A stretch of DNA of 64,000 nucleotides from Theionarchaea archaeon (GCA_018992685.1 JACVGT010000002.1:16294-80293), one strand, 5' to 3'; counted from the first letter of the stretch, positions 8,637 to 17,827 are shown. The notes: generated by a model from the letters alone, not told the origin. Translations and numbers: made by a program.

Positions 8637-9564
8637 AGATGGTCACCGGTATAAGTTCCACCTTCCCATTGTACAGATGAACGATCCCGGTCACCGTGAG
8701 GGACTGATCTTCATGAAATGAGTTCACATCCACCTGCAACTGAGACTGCAAATCAGAGAAAATAGGGACAAGAATCGATCCTGTAGAATCTTCAATCACC
8801 ATGAAAATGTGTCCATTGGATGCAGTCACTGATTCAATGATGCCCGATATGGTTATGGGGTATCCTTCAGGCATTCTTCTTGCCTGCGCAATAGAGTCTA
8901 CTGCCAGGGGTTCCCAGGTGTAGTAGAGAACTCTTACCGTTTGGCCACTCTGGACGCCGAACCCCTTGACGGTACCTGGAGAAAGTGGACAGAAGGAGAC
9001 AAATGTGCGGTAGTCTCCGTACAGGAGAAATGTACTGGAGCTACCTCCAGTTGAAATGTCACATATTCTTCCTTCCAAAGACACCAACGGGATCTGGAGA
9101 CACCTTTCAATAAGGAGCTGACCTTCCTTCGTTGATCCTGCGAGAGCGTAGTCGCCGTCCGCCAGTGGGACAGAGAATGTACCCTGTTCTGTGTACAATA
9201 CTGAATTGACACATCTTCCATAAATGACGTTGGCTGCGCTCCATTTCTTGGGGATAAGTTCGAGCCTTCCTTTGTACAACGATACTGTCCCCTCGACCTG
9301 GAGTAAATCTCCCACCGATATCTTGTCTGAAAAATTGAATAAAGGTACCAGAATAGGAGAACCATCAAAAAGCGTAACAAAGGTGTGCTCTTGATTCTGG
9401 AACGTTTCCCACACAATGCCTTCACAGGCAACGTATGAGCCGGGCTCACTCACAGATGATATCGGACATAGTACAGGATGTGACAGATGGACTGCAGCGG
9501 CCAGCCCGGCTAGGCCGCACACAGCACAGACTGCAGCCCCCATGGTAATGCCCATGTTTTTCAT
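8629..9564 (-). CDS. Exported protein with two OB-fold-like repeats
   Basis: A protein of 311 residues with an N-terminal hydrophobic signal or anchor (about 4-25). Two similar blocks follow: GSYVACEGIV...SPILVPLF...GDLLQVEGTVSLYKGRLELIP near 40-105, and GYPITISGII...GSILVPIF...QSLTVTGIVHLYNGKVELIP at the C-terminus. This is the pattern of an OB-fold of the nucleic-acid-binding (YhcR/DUF4131-like) type. A middle region of about 100 residues is not recognised. It is the first gene of a two-gene unit with the TctA-like permease, with an 8-nt overlap. It could be an extracytoplasmic ligand-binding partner or a nucleic-acid binder; I cannot decide. The start ATG at 9564 follows GAGGGG. Confidence 0.65.
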   Translation of the reverse strand: MKNMGITMGAAVCAVCGLAGLAAAVHLSHPVLCPISSVSEPGSYVACEGIVWETFQNQEHTFVTLFDGSPILVPLFNFSDKISVGDLLQVEGTVSLYKGRLELIPKKWSAANVIYGRCVNSVLYTEQGTFSVPLADGDYALAGSTKEGQLLIERCLQIPLVSLEGRICDISTGGSSSTFLLYGDYRTFVSFCPLSPGTVKGFGVQSGQTVRVLYYTWEPLAVDSIAQARRMPEGYPITISGIIESVTASNGHIFMVIEDSTGSILVPIFSDLQSQLQVDVNSFHEDQSLTVTGIVHLYNGKVELIPVTICA

Positions 9565-9742
9565 GAGGCGTCCCCTCTGTAAGAGGCTATAACCCTTTGG
9601 TGTGCACTTCAGAGTGCTGACTGATAGATACTGATAGTAGGAAAGGAAAACCTTTTAACGGTTTAGTGGAATGTCTGTACATCATGAGCTCTTCACATTC
9701 AATGAGATATTGCTTGAAGAGTTCTCTCGCGGAAGTGGGATC

Positions 9743-10435
9743 GTGAAATACCAATGGGTCATTTCTGTTCTGGTAGGGATGGTGCTTCTTACACCACTTG
9801 GCCAGGCCGGTACCGAGTATGTGTGGACTGAGAGAGGGTGTAATGCATCATATACTGTTGGAGAGAAGATCACAGTCTATTTTGTAACGATCAAGGATGT
9901 AGAATTTGAATTGTGGGCCTATGACGTTCTTATGAGAGAAACCGTGCTTGCATCAGGAGTAGGTGACGGAAGTACTTTCTTCGTTGAAGTAACTGCATCC
10001 ATGCCGTCTGGCCCGTTCACCTTTGTGCTGAAGATGCCCTGCAATGAGGAATGCGAGGCATGTCTGTGTGATCTTGACCAGTGTACGCTGCACATCCAGG
10101 AGGAGGAGTGCGAAGGCCACTGCTCCAACGGCAAGCAGGACTGCGGAGAACGCGGTATAGACTGCGGCGGGGGATGTCCCTTCACGGATTCTGATGATGA
10201 TGGAATAGAAGATTGCAGGGACCAATGTCCTGATACTGAGTGCAGAAGTATTAGTTTGAATGGATGCGAATTGGATTCAGATGGTGATTCCATCGGCGAT
10301 TGTTCGGACCAGTGTCCTTTGAGGAGAGGAGACTTATCCAATGGTGGATGCCCCACCGGGATGAATTATCCCCTGTATCTGGTAGGGGGTGTAGCAATTG
10401 TGGCAGCAGGCATTGCCGTGTGGAAGCTCAGATAG
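9743..10435 (+). CDS. Cys-rich surface protein with thrombospondin type 3 repeats
   Basis: A secreted, membrane-anchored protein of 230 residues. It has a signal peptide (VKYQWVISVLVG...GQAG), a beta-rich N-terminal domain, a Cys-rich stretch (CSNGKQDCGERGIDCGGGCP), two calcium-binding TSP3-type repeats (DSDDDGIEDCRDQCP and DSDGDSIGDCSDQCP) and a C-terminal transmembrane helix ending WKLR. I chose the GTG at 9743 because it starts directly at the signal peptide; the ORF could begin at an ATG at 9671, but the TATA box (AACCTTTTAA, 9649-9658) places transcription start at about 9678, after that ATG. The role is probably cell-surface binding. Confidence 0.7.
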   Translation: MKYQWVISVLVGMVLLTPLGQAGTEYVWTERGCNASYTVGEKITVYFVTIKDVEFELWAYDVLMRETVLASGVGDGSTFFVEVTASMPSGPFTFVLKMPCNEECEACLCDLDQCTLHIQEEECEGHCSNGKQDCGERGIDCGGGCPFTDSDDDGIEDCRDQCPDTECRSISLNGCELDSDGDSIGDCSDQCPLRRGDLSNGGCPTGMNYPLYLVGGVAIVAAGIAVWKLR

Positions 10436-10439
10436 CAGG

Positions 10440-10862
10440 TTATTTCTGTTCAGGGCAGCATTCTCCTCTAGGTATGCCGTTCCCGTGTGGGCATTCCCGC
10501 GGATGATCCAGGAATATGCACAGCTTTGTGGCAACTTCGCTTGAAATTGAATGCTCGCAAGAACAGGCAATTTCCTCAATATCTCTCCTGTCGATGTGAA
10601 CTACTCTGTTCAGAAGCACTTCCATGAGTCTGTGGGCTCTTACTATTTGTTTGGCCTCTGTCTCCCCCTTTTCGGTCATAATAATCCCCTTTTGCCTTCT
10701 GTACGTGACCAGCCCCTTTTTCTCCAGTTTTCTCAACATTTCTACGGCACTGGGGGGCTGCACATCCAGCAGCTGGGCTATATCCCTGATTCGACAGATA
10801 CTGTCACCGCTTTCCCTCAGGTACCACAGAGCTTCCAGATATTCTTCCCCGCTTTCACTCAT
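10440..10862 (-). CDS. DtxR/IdeR/MntR-family metal-dependent repressor
   Basis: A regulator of 140 residues: an N-terminal winged helix (ESGEEYLEALWYLRES...RDIAQLLDVQPPSAVEMLRKLEKKGLV) and a metal-binding dimerisation domain with ...EIACSCEHSIS...LDHPRECPHGNGIP, matching the family's conserved H, C, E and PHG residues. The SH3-like third domain is absent, as in MntR-type members. It is the last gene of feoA-feoB-dtxR; the ATG at 10862 overlaps the feoB stop as ATGA, so the longer ORF beginning at 10988 inside feoB is rejected. It likely senses Fe(II), or Mn(II), and represses the operon through the palindrome at 12987-13000. Confidence 0.9.
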   Translation of the reverse strand: MSESGEEYLEALWYLRESGDSICRIRDIAQLLDVQPPSAVEMLRKLEKKGLVTYRRQKGIIMTEKGETEAKQIVRAHRLMEVLLNRVVHIDRRDIEEIACSCEHSISSEVATKLCIFLDHPRECPHGNGIPRGECCPEQK

Positions 10863-12760
10863 ATCAAAATCCCTCCTGCTCTCACCAAGAGAGCCAGAAT
10901 CACCGCCAGCCCAGTTGTCAAGAATACAATGGACACCGTTCTTTGGATCCCAAATTCCTTTAACAGAACGCCAATGGTAGCAACACATGGAACATAAAAC
11001 ATGACGAACACCGTGAATGTCAAGACCTGTACTCGTGTCAGAACGTTGAGCACCTGAGATGTACCCAGAGCCTGGATCAACATGACCAGAGAGAGTTCTT
11101 TCTTCAATACACCAAATACGAGAGTCACTCCCACTGCAGCGGGGAGGCCCAGCACCATTGTGATTGGGCTGAGAGCCTGGTTAATGGAGAAATCAACTCC
11201 TACGTAGGTCATGAGACTGAGCACAGAACTTCCTCCTATGAGAAGAGGCCATGCAATGTATATAAACTCTCTCACCCGAAGCCAGGTTTTCAACAACACG
11301 TTCTTTACAGAAGGAACGTGGTACGTTGGAATTTCAAGGATGAGTCCCGGGGTAACCTCCGGCATGAACCGAGACATGACAAGACCCAGTGCTACGACCA
11401 CTACTATATTGAAGGCGTAAAGACCTAAAGCAGCATTGGGAGATATGAAAAAGGCTACCAACCCTAAAATTACGGTAGTCCGGGCAGCACAGGGTATAAG
11501 AGTTGATAAGGTGGCTGTAATGAAACGATCCCGTTCAGATTCCAGAATTCGAGTGGCCATTATTGCAGGAACAGTACACCCATACCCCAGTATGACGGGT
11601 ATTACAGCCTTCCCGTGGAGACCAATCCTGTGCAGGAACGTATCCATGAGAAAAGCTATCCGGGGCAAGTACCCGATATCTTCTAGAATGGCAAGTCCAA
11701 TCAGGAAAGGGACCAGGTAGGGCAGGACAATACCCACCCCTCCAGAGAATCCTTCCAGCACGCCTTCAGCCATTTCCAGTGGCAGCCCGCTCAGATACTC
11801 CGACAGGTGAGGCATGAGGTGTTCAAACGCGTGAAGAACGTAAGATTCCACGATTTGGCCAATTCCGAAAACCACATTAAAAAAGACGTAGAGGATAACA
11901 GCCAGGGCAACATATCCTCCGTACCTGTGCATTAGTACATCATCGAGCCGGTCTCTCAGAGAGATCTCGGGCTCTGTGACTACTCCTACTTTTTCGAAAA
12001 TATTCATAGCCTGGGCGTGCCTTTCTGAGGAGATTACTACATCTGCAGCTCTTCCGTGGGATTTTTCCAGTCGGCTTTGAAAGGTTCGCACCTTCTCCAG
12101 GATTTGTGAGTCTCCAATCGATTCTATGAAAAACTGGTCATTCTCCAGGAGTTTCAGTGCCAGAAGTCTGGATGGCACGTTTAAGGTTTCACTCTCTCCT
12201 ATGAGTTCTCTTTCCAGTTCTGTTATAACCTTCTCGATATCTTTGCTGAACTCAATCTTGTGAGACAGGGTTCCTGCTCGAGCAGTGGCTATGGCAGCCT
12301 GGAATACTTCTCTGATTCCCTTTCCCTTGACTGCAACAGCAGTTACCACTGGGATTCCCAAAATTCTCTTCAGCTGCTCTGTGTCTATATGTATTCCCTT
12401 TCGTTCTGCTTCATCCATCATGTTCAAGACAAGTACCAGAGGAATATCCAACTCTGCGATCTGAATGGTTAGTTCCAGGCTTCGTGACAGCCGGGAAGCG
12501 TCAACTACATTGACGACCACGTCTGCTTCCTTTCGCAACAAGTACGTGCGGGCTTCAAGTTCTGCAAGATCAAAAGAAGTCAAGGAATACGTTCCCGGAA
12601 GATCCACCACATCCAGGATCTGACCTGAAAACTGAACACGGGATTCGTTGTATTTCACCGTTTTTCCAGGGAAATTGGAGGTCACTGTCTTGTATCCAGC
12701 GATTTGGTTGAAAAGGGTACTCTTGCCGGAATTGGGTTGTCCTGCCATGGCCACGATCAT
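10859..12760 (-). CDS. feoB: Ferrous iron transport protein B
   Basis: A protein of 633 residues with an N-terminal G-protein domain: G1 GQPNSGKST (7-15), G3 DLPGTYSL and G4 NMMD. A helical GDI-like linker follows, then a membrane domain with about ten helices and the two Gate regions. It imports Fe(II) across the cytoplasmic membrane with GTP hydrolysis. The ATG overlaps the feoA stop as ATGA and the end overlaps dtxR as ATGA, so the three genes form a tight operon. It is somewhat shorter than bacterial FeoB (about 700-770) but typical of archaeal forms. Confidence 0.96.
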   Translation of the reverse strand: MIVAMAGQPNSGKSTLFNQIAGYKTVTSNFPGKTVKYNESRVQFSGQILDVVDLPGTYSLTSFDLAELEARTYLLRKEADVVVNVVDASRLSRSLELTIQIAELDIPLVLVLNMMDEAERKGIHIDTEQLKRILGIPVVTAVAVKGKGIREVFQAAIATARAGTLSHKIEFSKDIEKVITELERELIGESETLNVPSRLLALKLLENDQFFIESIGDSQILEKVRTFQSRLEKSHGRAADVVISSERHAQAMNIFEKVGVVTEPEISLRDRLDDVLMHRYGGYVALAVILYVFFNVVFGIGQIVESYVLHAFEHLMPHLSEYLSGLPLEMAEGVLEGFSGGVGIVLPYLVPFLIGLAILEDIGYLPRIAFLMDTFLHRIGLHGKAVIPVILGYGCTVPAIMATRILESERDRFITATLSTLIPCAARTTVILGLVAFFISPNAALGLYAFNIVVVVALGLVMSRFMPEVTPGLILEIPTYHVPSVKNVLLKTWLRVREFIYIAWPLLIGGSSVLSLMTYVGVDFSINQALSPITMVLGLPAAVGVTLVFGVLKKELSLVMLIQALGTSQVLNVLTRVQVLTFTVFVMFYVPCVATIGVLLKEFGIQRTVSIVFLTTGLAVILALLVRAGGILI

Positions 12761-12996
12761 CTGATAACCTCAACTGTCACCTTCATGGCAACCCCTCGTC
12801 CCAGAGCGACCTCACACGAGTTGACCTGCACTCTGACTGGACCTCTCCACAGGCTAGAGTTGGCCATGGTCACGACCTGTCCCGGGAGTATCCCCATCTC
12901 ACACAGTCTCTGTCTGAGACCCCATCCTCCCTGCACTTCTACCACTGTTGCCTTTTGGCCAGGTTCCAGAGTATCCAATGTCTGAATTAGGCTCAC
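12757..12996 (-). CDS. feoA: Ferrous iron transport protein A (SH3-like)
   Basis: A protein of 79 residues with the FeoA core-domain pattern: TLEPGQKATVVEV, the LRQRLCEMGILPGQVV turn and the basic C-terminal strand. FeoA is a small cytoplasmic partner needed for FeoB activity. The start is a GTG at 12996. The TATA box at 13018-13030 lies about 25 nt upstream, so the mRNA is probably leaderless or nearly so, and the DtxR-like palindrome lies over the start. Confidence 0.93.
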   Translation of the reverse strand: MSLIQTLDTLEPGQKATVVEVQGGWGLRQRLCEMGILPGQVVTMANSSLWRGPVRVQVNSCEVALGRGVAMKVTVEVIR

Positions 12997-13000
12997 CTAA
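12987..13000 (-). promoter_or_regulatory. DtxR/IdeR-like operator over the feoA start
   Basis: The minus strand reads TTAGGTGAGCCTAA, with perfect TTAGG/CCTAA arms around four bases. It matches 13 of the first 14 bases of the well-known DtxR/IdeR box (TTAGGTTAGCCTAA...). It covers the predicted transcription start and GTG codon of feoA, ideal for repression by the operon's own regulator. Confidence 0.75.
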
Positions 13001-13017
13001 CTTTCTAGTGAGGGCAA

Positions 13018-13030
13018 ACTTATAAACCTT
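13018..13030 (-). promoter_or_regulatory. Promoter of feoA-feoB-dtxR
   Basis: The minus strand reads AAGGTTTATAAGT, a TATA box whose centre is about 26 nt before the feoA GTG. Confidence 0.7.
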
Positions 13031-13278
13031 ACGGTTGCTGAAGTGCTTGGAACTGAGGTGGCCTTTGAGGTGACTTTGTCAGTATAATCTCCACACAACA
13101 CAAGGTCTCAGGTAGAATTGGGCTGGTAAAGAGGTATTATTCAGGTTCAAGCTTAGAATACCTTCAAAAGGAATGTAAGAAGAAAAGTATTTAAGGAAAG
13201 CAGAGGAAAAAGAGAAAGAGAGTCTTGGAGTTATTGTCTTGCATCAGAATGAGTCCTATGAATGTGGAGGGAAACAAA

Positions 13279-14034
13279 ATGAGAGAACGAAACCCGAGAG
13301 ACTGGAAGACTCCGGAATTCTGCTTGGTTGTGGTCATGTTAGCGGTGCTTGTTCTTCTGGTTGGAATAGTGCTGTGGATGCCAATCAATATCCCTGCTGC
13401 GGACAAAACAACGACAGGGAAGGACCTTCTTGAATATCGGAGAACTATCCTGACTGTCATAATCACTGCCTTTGGTGCATGGGTAGGGGCAGGAGCTGCG
13501 TATTTTTTTGGGCGTGAGAACCTTCGTGAGGCTGCGGAAAGTCTGCTGGAAATGCGGCAGCTCACACCGAGAGAATTTCTCCGCAGAATCCAAGTTCAAG
13601 AGATCCCGCCCAGAAAATTGACGTGGCGTGTCAAAAAAAGTGACAACATCAGGGACATCTTGGAAAGGCTCAGAAAAGATCCCAGCTACTGGTTTATTCC
13701 GGTTGTCACAGATAAAAACACTCTGGAAACTGTCATCCATGAAGAGGCTGTGTGGCGATTCATAGACAGTAAGACCGAAGAGAAGATTGAACGTGACAAG
13801 ATTGTGGGTGCGACAGTCTCGGATGTGCTTGACTACCTTAAGGGAAATGAGGATCTCAATAAGGTCGTTTCAGGGGCGTACGTACTAGTCAGTATGGATC
13901 AGAGTCTTGCAGACGCCGCAGACCTCATGGATGATAGAAATGTGAGTCTTGCCATCGTGAGAGATGAGGCAGGTATCCCCGTGGGATTTATCACTACAAA
14001 GGACGTGAGGGAAGCGCTCTTCCGATCCAGATAG
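13279..14034 (+). CDS. Membrane-anchored CBS-domain protein
   Basis: A protein of 251 residues with two N-terminal transmembrane helices (about 14-34 and 57-77), a linker, then a cytoplasmic pair of CBS motifs (about 120-250; the second is clear in VLVSMDQSLADAADLMDDRNVSLAIVRDEAGIPVGFITTKDVREAL). CBS pairs bind adenosyl nucleotides and often control transporters or enzymes. The partner is not evident. The start ATG at 13279 follows GGAGGG with 7-nt spacing; earlier in-frame starts (TTG 13225, ATG 13249) lack this. It stands alone between the feo operon and a winged-helix gene. Confidence 0.75.
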   Translation: MRERNPRDWKTPEFCLVVVMLAVLVLLVGIVLWMPINIPAADKTTTGKDLLEYRRTILTVIITAFGAWVGAGAAYFFGRENLREAAESLLEMRQLTPREFLRRIQVQEIPPRKLTWRVKKSDNIRDILERLRKDPSYWFIPVVTDKNTLETVIHEEAVWRFIDSKTEEKIERDKIVGATVSDVLDYLKGNEDLNKVVSGAYVLVSMDQSLADAADLMDDRNVSLAIVRDEAGIPVGFITTKDVREALFRSR

Positions 14035-14245
14035 AGTCTTTGACGTCTCAGCTGAAGTCTTTCTGTGCCTGACGAATTGCTCGTTCGGTATACGCAAGTA
14101 GTGTTACGCTTGAAGAGTTGGCAATAATTCTTTAAGCGGCAAAGGTCGAACGATTCAAAACTTATTTATTGGGACACGTCATTGAATGAATAGTGCACAG
14201 AGAACGTGACATCGAGGAGAAGGAGGAAAAGAGGGAGAAAGGATC

Positions 14246-15328
14246 ATGGACTTAACAACATCTGAAAAGAAACTCCTCACACTCATTGGAAAGAATCCCT
14301 CACATACCAGGTCGGAATTGCTGCATGAGCTCAATTACAAACGGGCCACTACACTGAGCAGTAAAATGAGTGAATTGAAAGAGTCTGGATATATCAAGGG
14401 GCCATACTACCACGTCAATCTGAATGCTGTATGTGAGACTCCCGTATTCAGCATGTTGGTTGAAATTCGATTCAGCCCCCACAACTACGATGTGGTCTTC
14501 AAGAGTATTCTATGCATTGACTGCTGGGAGTGGATTTTTCCCGCCATACAGGGAGAGACACTCTTCGCATTTTTCAGATCCTGCGACTGTTCTCATCTCC
14601 ACAGGTTGCTGAACTTTCTGAGGAATAGGGGGTTCATTGAGTACCGCTCATATTCTTCTCAGAACAGGTGGTTTGTGCAGAACCCAGACTTCTCAGGAAA
14701 CATTTTTCCACAGACGTCTGATCTTTTTCGTCCTGTAGACATTGAGCTCTGCTATCCACATAAGGCTCATGACACCACGTGGCAATTTATCGATCTAAAA
14801 GTGATGCAATACCTCCAGGTGAGAACCAGCAGCATAACAGAAATACAGAAACTGGAAATGAACCTGCATAAGAGGTTCTGGAGGCGCCATCAAATCAAAT
14901 ACAGCATTAGGAAGATTACTGAAGCGGGAATTGCGGAAAGAAAACATTACAACATTTCTCCCTATCCTCGAGGTGAGGAGTATGCATTTCTGTTGATGAT
15001 TGAAGGTGACAGCATGGATGTTCTGCAGTTCATTTCGAATTTTGGCGAAGGATGCAGACTGTATAAGGCCTTCACGATAAGTGGTGAGACAGGGTTTCTA
15101 TGGTGCTGGTGCAACCCCCAGGTCGGTCCAACGTTGATGAAGAGGCTTGATGGTCTTCGTCCGCGAATCGAAGCCCGCTGCCTCCCATTGAAATCCAGGG
15201 GATACGATGATACCCTGAAGAAATCGTTTAACGAAGAGTATTTTGATCTTGAAAAGCAGAAGTGGACGTTTCGCTTCAAGAAATGCGAAGATGAAATAAA
15301 AAAGATAATGGAAAGAAAGAACGAATAG
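14246..15328 (+). CDS. Winged-helix DNA-binding protein of unknown function
   Basis: A protein of 360 residues. The N-terminus (TTSEKKLLTLIGKNPSHTRSELLHELNYKRATTLSSKMSELKESGYI) is a helix-turn-helix of the MarR/Lrp kind. A second HTH-like block occurs at about 190-235 (FIDLKVMQYLQVRTSSITEIQKLE...IRKITEAGIAERKHY), and each is followed by an alpha/beta segment, suggesting two HTH plus ligand-binding-like halves, as in duplicated Lrp/AsnC proteins. The C-terminus is rich in Lys and Glu. No close family is recognised. It is monocistronic, with a TATA-like ACTTATTTATT about 85 nt upstream. Probably a transcription factor. Confidence 0.6.
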   Translation: MDLTTSEKKLLTLIGKNPSHTRSELLHELNYKRATTLSSKMSELKESGYIKGPYYHVNLNAVCETPVFSMLVEIRFSPHNYDVVFKSILCIDCWEWIFPAIQGETLFAFFRSCDCSHLHRLLNFLRNRGFIEYRSYSSQNRWFVQNPDFSGNIFPQTSDLFRPVDIELCYPHKAHDTTWQFIDLKVMQYLQVRTSSITEIQKLEMNLHKRFWRRHQIKYSIRKITEAGIAERKHYNISPYPRGEEYAFLLMIEGDSMDVLQFISNFGEGCRLYKAFTISGETGFLWCWCNPQVGPTLMKRLDGLRPRIEARCLPLKSRGYDDTLKKSFNEEYFDLEKQKWTFRFKKCEDEIKKIMERKNE

Positions 15329-15641
15329 ATGCTTTTCAGCAGGGAGTGTCTTTATCATCACCTTCAACTCCCCCACAGGGGGTTATTCTCCAGATGATGT
15401 CCGGAAGAACTGATTTCTGTATTGTATTGTACATTCTAGACCACCTAGTGGGTGGATTGAGCAGGTACTTAAGAATCGTTTCGCCTTTATTACATATGCG
15501 AGGGATTCTCAAAATTTAAGAATTCACTGGGTTCAGATATGGGAACCCTCTCATATCTTTGGGAACCGGTGCGAGCAGAACCCGAGGGAACCCGGCGGAA
15601 GAGAAATCAGTCTGAGACTGGAGAGAGCCCTGCAACCATGA
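15329..15641. other. Intergenic region with orphan promoter signals and hairpins
   Basis: No convincing ORF in 313 nt. Features seen: a CCCCC-ACA-GGGGG hairpin (15370-15382); an inverted repeat CCACC-N5-GGTGG (15441-15455); TATA-like boxes on the plus strand (TACTTAAGAAT near 15466, AAAATTTAAGA near 15514); a perfect GGGTTC/GAACCC stem (15529-15548); and three GGGAACC words between 15541 and 15596. An unannotated structured RNA is possible but unproven. Confidence 0.3.
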
Positions 15642-17003
15642 TCATCCCTCTGGAGGGGTGATGAGATCCATTTCGAAACTGACAAGTGCATTGTATGCCC
15701 TTCTGACATCTTCTGAGGTCCCTGTTTGCAGCGCCTCCCTGTATTTTTCTTCAAGGAATTCTCTCTTTTCTTTCGCACTGATCTCTCTGACGTTTCGTTT
15801 CACTTTTCTGATCTCTACAGAGTCACCCAGCTGTTCATAGAGATGAAGACTTCTCTCCCAGTGTTCCCTGGCTCTGGCCAAGTCTTCTTTCCGGGCATAG
15901 CACAGTCCTTCATTATGAAGCGTGCCTGCAGTCCTGAATGCACAATTTCCTGCCAGGGCCAATGCTTTCTCAAACAATGCCAGAGCATCATCAATGTCAT
16001 CATTCATGTAGAGGCAGGAACCCAGATTGTTCAACACATCTGACAGCAGTGGGATATCCTGCACATCTTGAGCAATTCCTTGGCACCTTCTGTAGTAGTG
16101 CTCTGCCACTAGGAAGCTCGATCTCTTGTATGACACGTTTCCCAGTCCCTTCAATGCGTATGCCCTCCCTCTGTCGTCTCCTGTCTCTCCACATATCCCC
16201 TCCATGCGGAGAAATGTTGCCTCTGCCTTGGCCAGGTCACCCTTCAATTCATAGACGTTTCCTAAAGTATAAAGTGCCCAGATACTCTGAGAGTTGTCCA
16301 ACCCATCAGGGAGGACAGCATCCAAGGCATGAAAAAGTGCTGTGTCATCCTCCTCTCGTTCTCGCGTTACTTTCTCAAGTATCTTCTTGAGAGCAGTATC
16401 CCATTCCTCAGACGTTCGCAGCCGGGAAGCTGCATCCGCCTTTGTCATGTAAAAGATTTCTTCCCCTTTTTTCGAAAGTCTGTACTGACTCTGATCAATG
16501 TGGCTCTTTTTCTCATATGCTATGTACCCTTTCATTCTCAGGTGTTTCAAGTTCCGGTAGATGCTTGCTCTTGATACACCCTTTATACCACCAAGATATG
16601 TGTTGAAATAAGCTTCAATTTCTCCTGTTGTAACGAACTGCCTTTTTCCGACCACATGAATGATGTGAACCATGATCTCCCAAGGTTTCACCTCCAATTC
16701 TTCCATTACTTTGATGATTTTCTTTCCAATCTCTGTCTTGAGCTTCTCTGGGGCTGGCTGGGATTTCCTCACGTCTCCGAAGAGGTTTAGCCCTCTTGAC
16801 GTGATTGTGTAGAAAGGAGGAATATCCTGCTTTTCGACTTTCAGGAGGTACTCCTGGGCAAGAAGCTTGAGCAGAATAGACTGGGCGCTGCCACCCCCAA
16901 GTTTTCTGGCTTGATCTTCTGTGATTTTTCTCCCGTGGCGACGTGCGAAGTCCAGCACCTCAACCATGAGCTCAACCTCCTGTTTGTCACTGACAAGAGT
17001 CAT
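15642..17003 (-). CDS. Winged-helix and TPR-repeat regulatory protein
   Basis: A protein of 453 residues. The first 190 hold two winged-helix-like units; the second (VVGKRQFVTTGEIEAYFNTYLGG...SRASIYRNLKHLRMKGYIAYEKKSH) resembles PadR-type HTHs. From about 235 there are tandem TPRs (ALYTLGNVYELKGDLAKAEATFLRME, ALKGLGNVSYKRSSFLVAEHYYRR, LNNLGSCLYMNDDIDDALALFEKAL, LHNEGLCYARKEDLARAREHWERSL). The start is ambiguous: ATG 17003 lies about 25 nt after a TATA box (CATATTAAAG), giving a leaderless mRNA, while ATG 16967 follows GGAGG. Its TPR style is like that of the CHAT-STAND protein at 17828-20686, so a joint signalling role is possible. Confidence 0.7.
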   Translation of the reverse strand: MTLVSDKQEVELMVEVLDFARRHGRKITEDQARKLGGGSAQSILLKLLAQEYLLKVEKQDIPPFYTITSRGLNLFGDVRKSQPAPEKLKTEIGKKIIKVMEELEVKPWEIMVHIIHVVGKRQFVTTGEIEAYFNTYLGGIKGVSRASIYRNLKHLRMKGYIAYEKKSHIDQSQYRLSKKGEEIFYMTKADAASRLRTSEEWDTALKKILEKVTREREEDDTALFHALDAVLPDGLDNSQSIWALYTLGNVYELKGDLAKAEATFLRMEGICGETGDDRGRAYALKGLGNVSYKRSSFLVAEHYYRRCQGIAQDVQDIPLLSDVLNNLGSCLYMNDDIDDALALFEKALALAGNCAFRTAGTLHNEGLCYARKEDLARAREHWERSLHLYEQLGDSVEIRKVKRNVREISAKEKREFLEEKYREALQTGTSEDVRRAYNALVSFEMDLITPPEG

Positions 17004-17222
17004 GAAGTGTCTGGGGAATTCACTTTAATATGCGTTTTGGAGAGCTGGGCTGCGTTCCCATTACTAGTGATCTGTTCGTTCTTTGCCATAGGGACCCCCT
17101 TTCTTTCAAGTAACAGCTCTAGTGTGGGAAAACGCTGCTTGATAATGAAGCGTCATGACCTCGTCAAAAATCGCTGTATGTACCGTCTCGTACAACCTTT
17201 TTCCACGGTTGAATCAATAGCA

Positions 17223-17639
17223 TTATTGAAAATCCCTTTTATCCATGAGAAAGTCGACAATCTCCATGGAGAACTCAAGGGGAAATTCATTCTCTGACAA
17301 GAGCTTGAGCATCTTTTCTTCGAGGCCCTTGTTGCTTTCAGAATCCACCATGCGAGTCATCCCCGTGAAAAGGACATAAAAGGCTCGAACCACTTTGGGA
17401 GCCATGACGCCCCTGTTCCCCTGGTGTGTTGATGGTTTTCCTGCATCCCTGACTGAGGGTCCCTCGAAATCCCACACTGCATTCCTGGCTGCATGGGCGA
17501 CATTCTTCCGTTCCCCGATGGCTTCCATAAACGTCTCCCATATAATATGGAGGTAGGGGACTTCCTCGGGGTATTCTCGTTCTATGAATTCTTCTGCATA
17601 CTGTCTGACCTTGTCCACGATATCCTCTTTTGTGTTCAT
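17223..17639 (-). CDS. Hypothetical protein, small, acidic
   Basis: A protein of 138 residues with no recognised family. It is soluble, mostly helical, with an N-terminal EDIVDKVRQYAEEFIEREYPEE and a C-terminal LEEKMLKLLSENEFPLEFSMEIVDFLMDKRD. The ATG at 17639 follows a purine-rich GAGGATGAGG, and a TATA-like TCTTATAAGG lies near 17682-17692. It is divergent from the CHAT-STAND gene and may belong to the same module. Coding status is likely but not certain. Confidence 0.5.
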   Translation of the reverse strand: MNTKEDIVDKVRQYAEEFIEREYPEEVPYLHIIWETFMEAIGERKNVAHAARNAVWDFEGPSVRDAGKPSTHQGNRGVMAPKVVRAFYVLFTGMTRMVDSESNKGLEEKMLKLLSENEFPLEFSMEIVDFLMDKRDFQ

Positions 17640-17827
17640 GAATAATCCTCATCCCTCTCTTCTAACGTTCATTGATGCCTTATAAGACTTTATGGTGCTT
17701 CTTCATCTTTCATTTTTTCGTGCCACATCAGGAATGGTGCTGCACGATTCGTGCCAAACCTATAAGAATGTGGGCATGCATGGTAATGGTAGACACTATC
17801 GGGAATTGCACAGAAACGGAGGTTACG

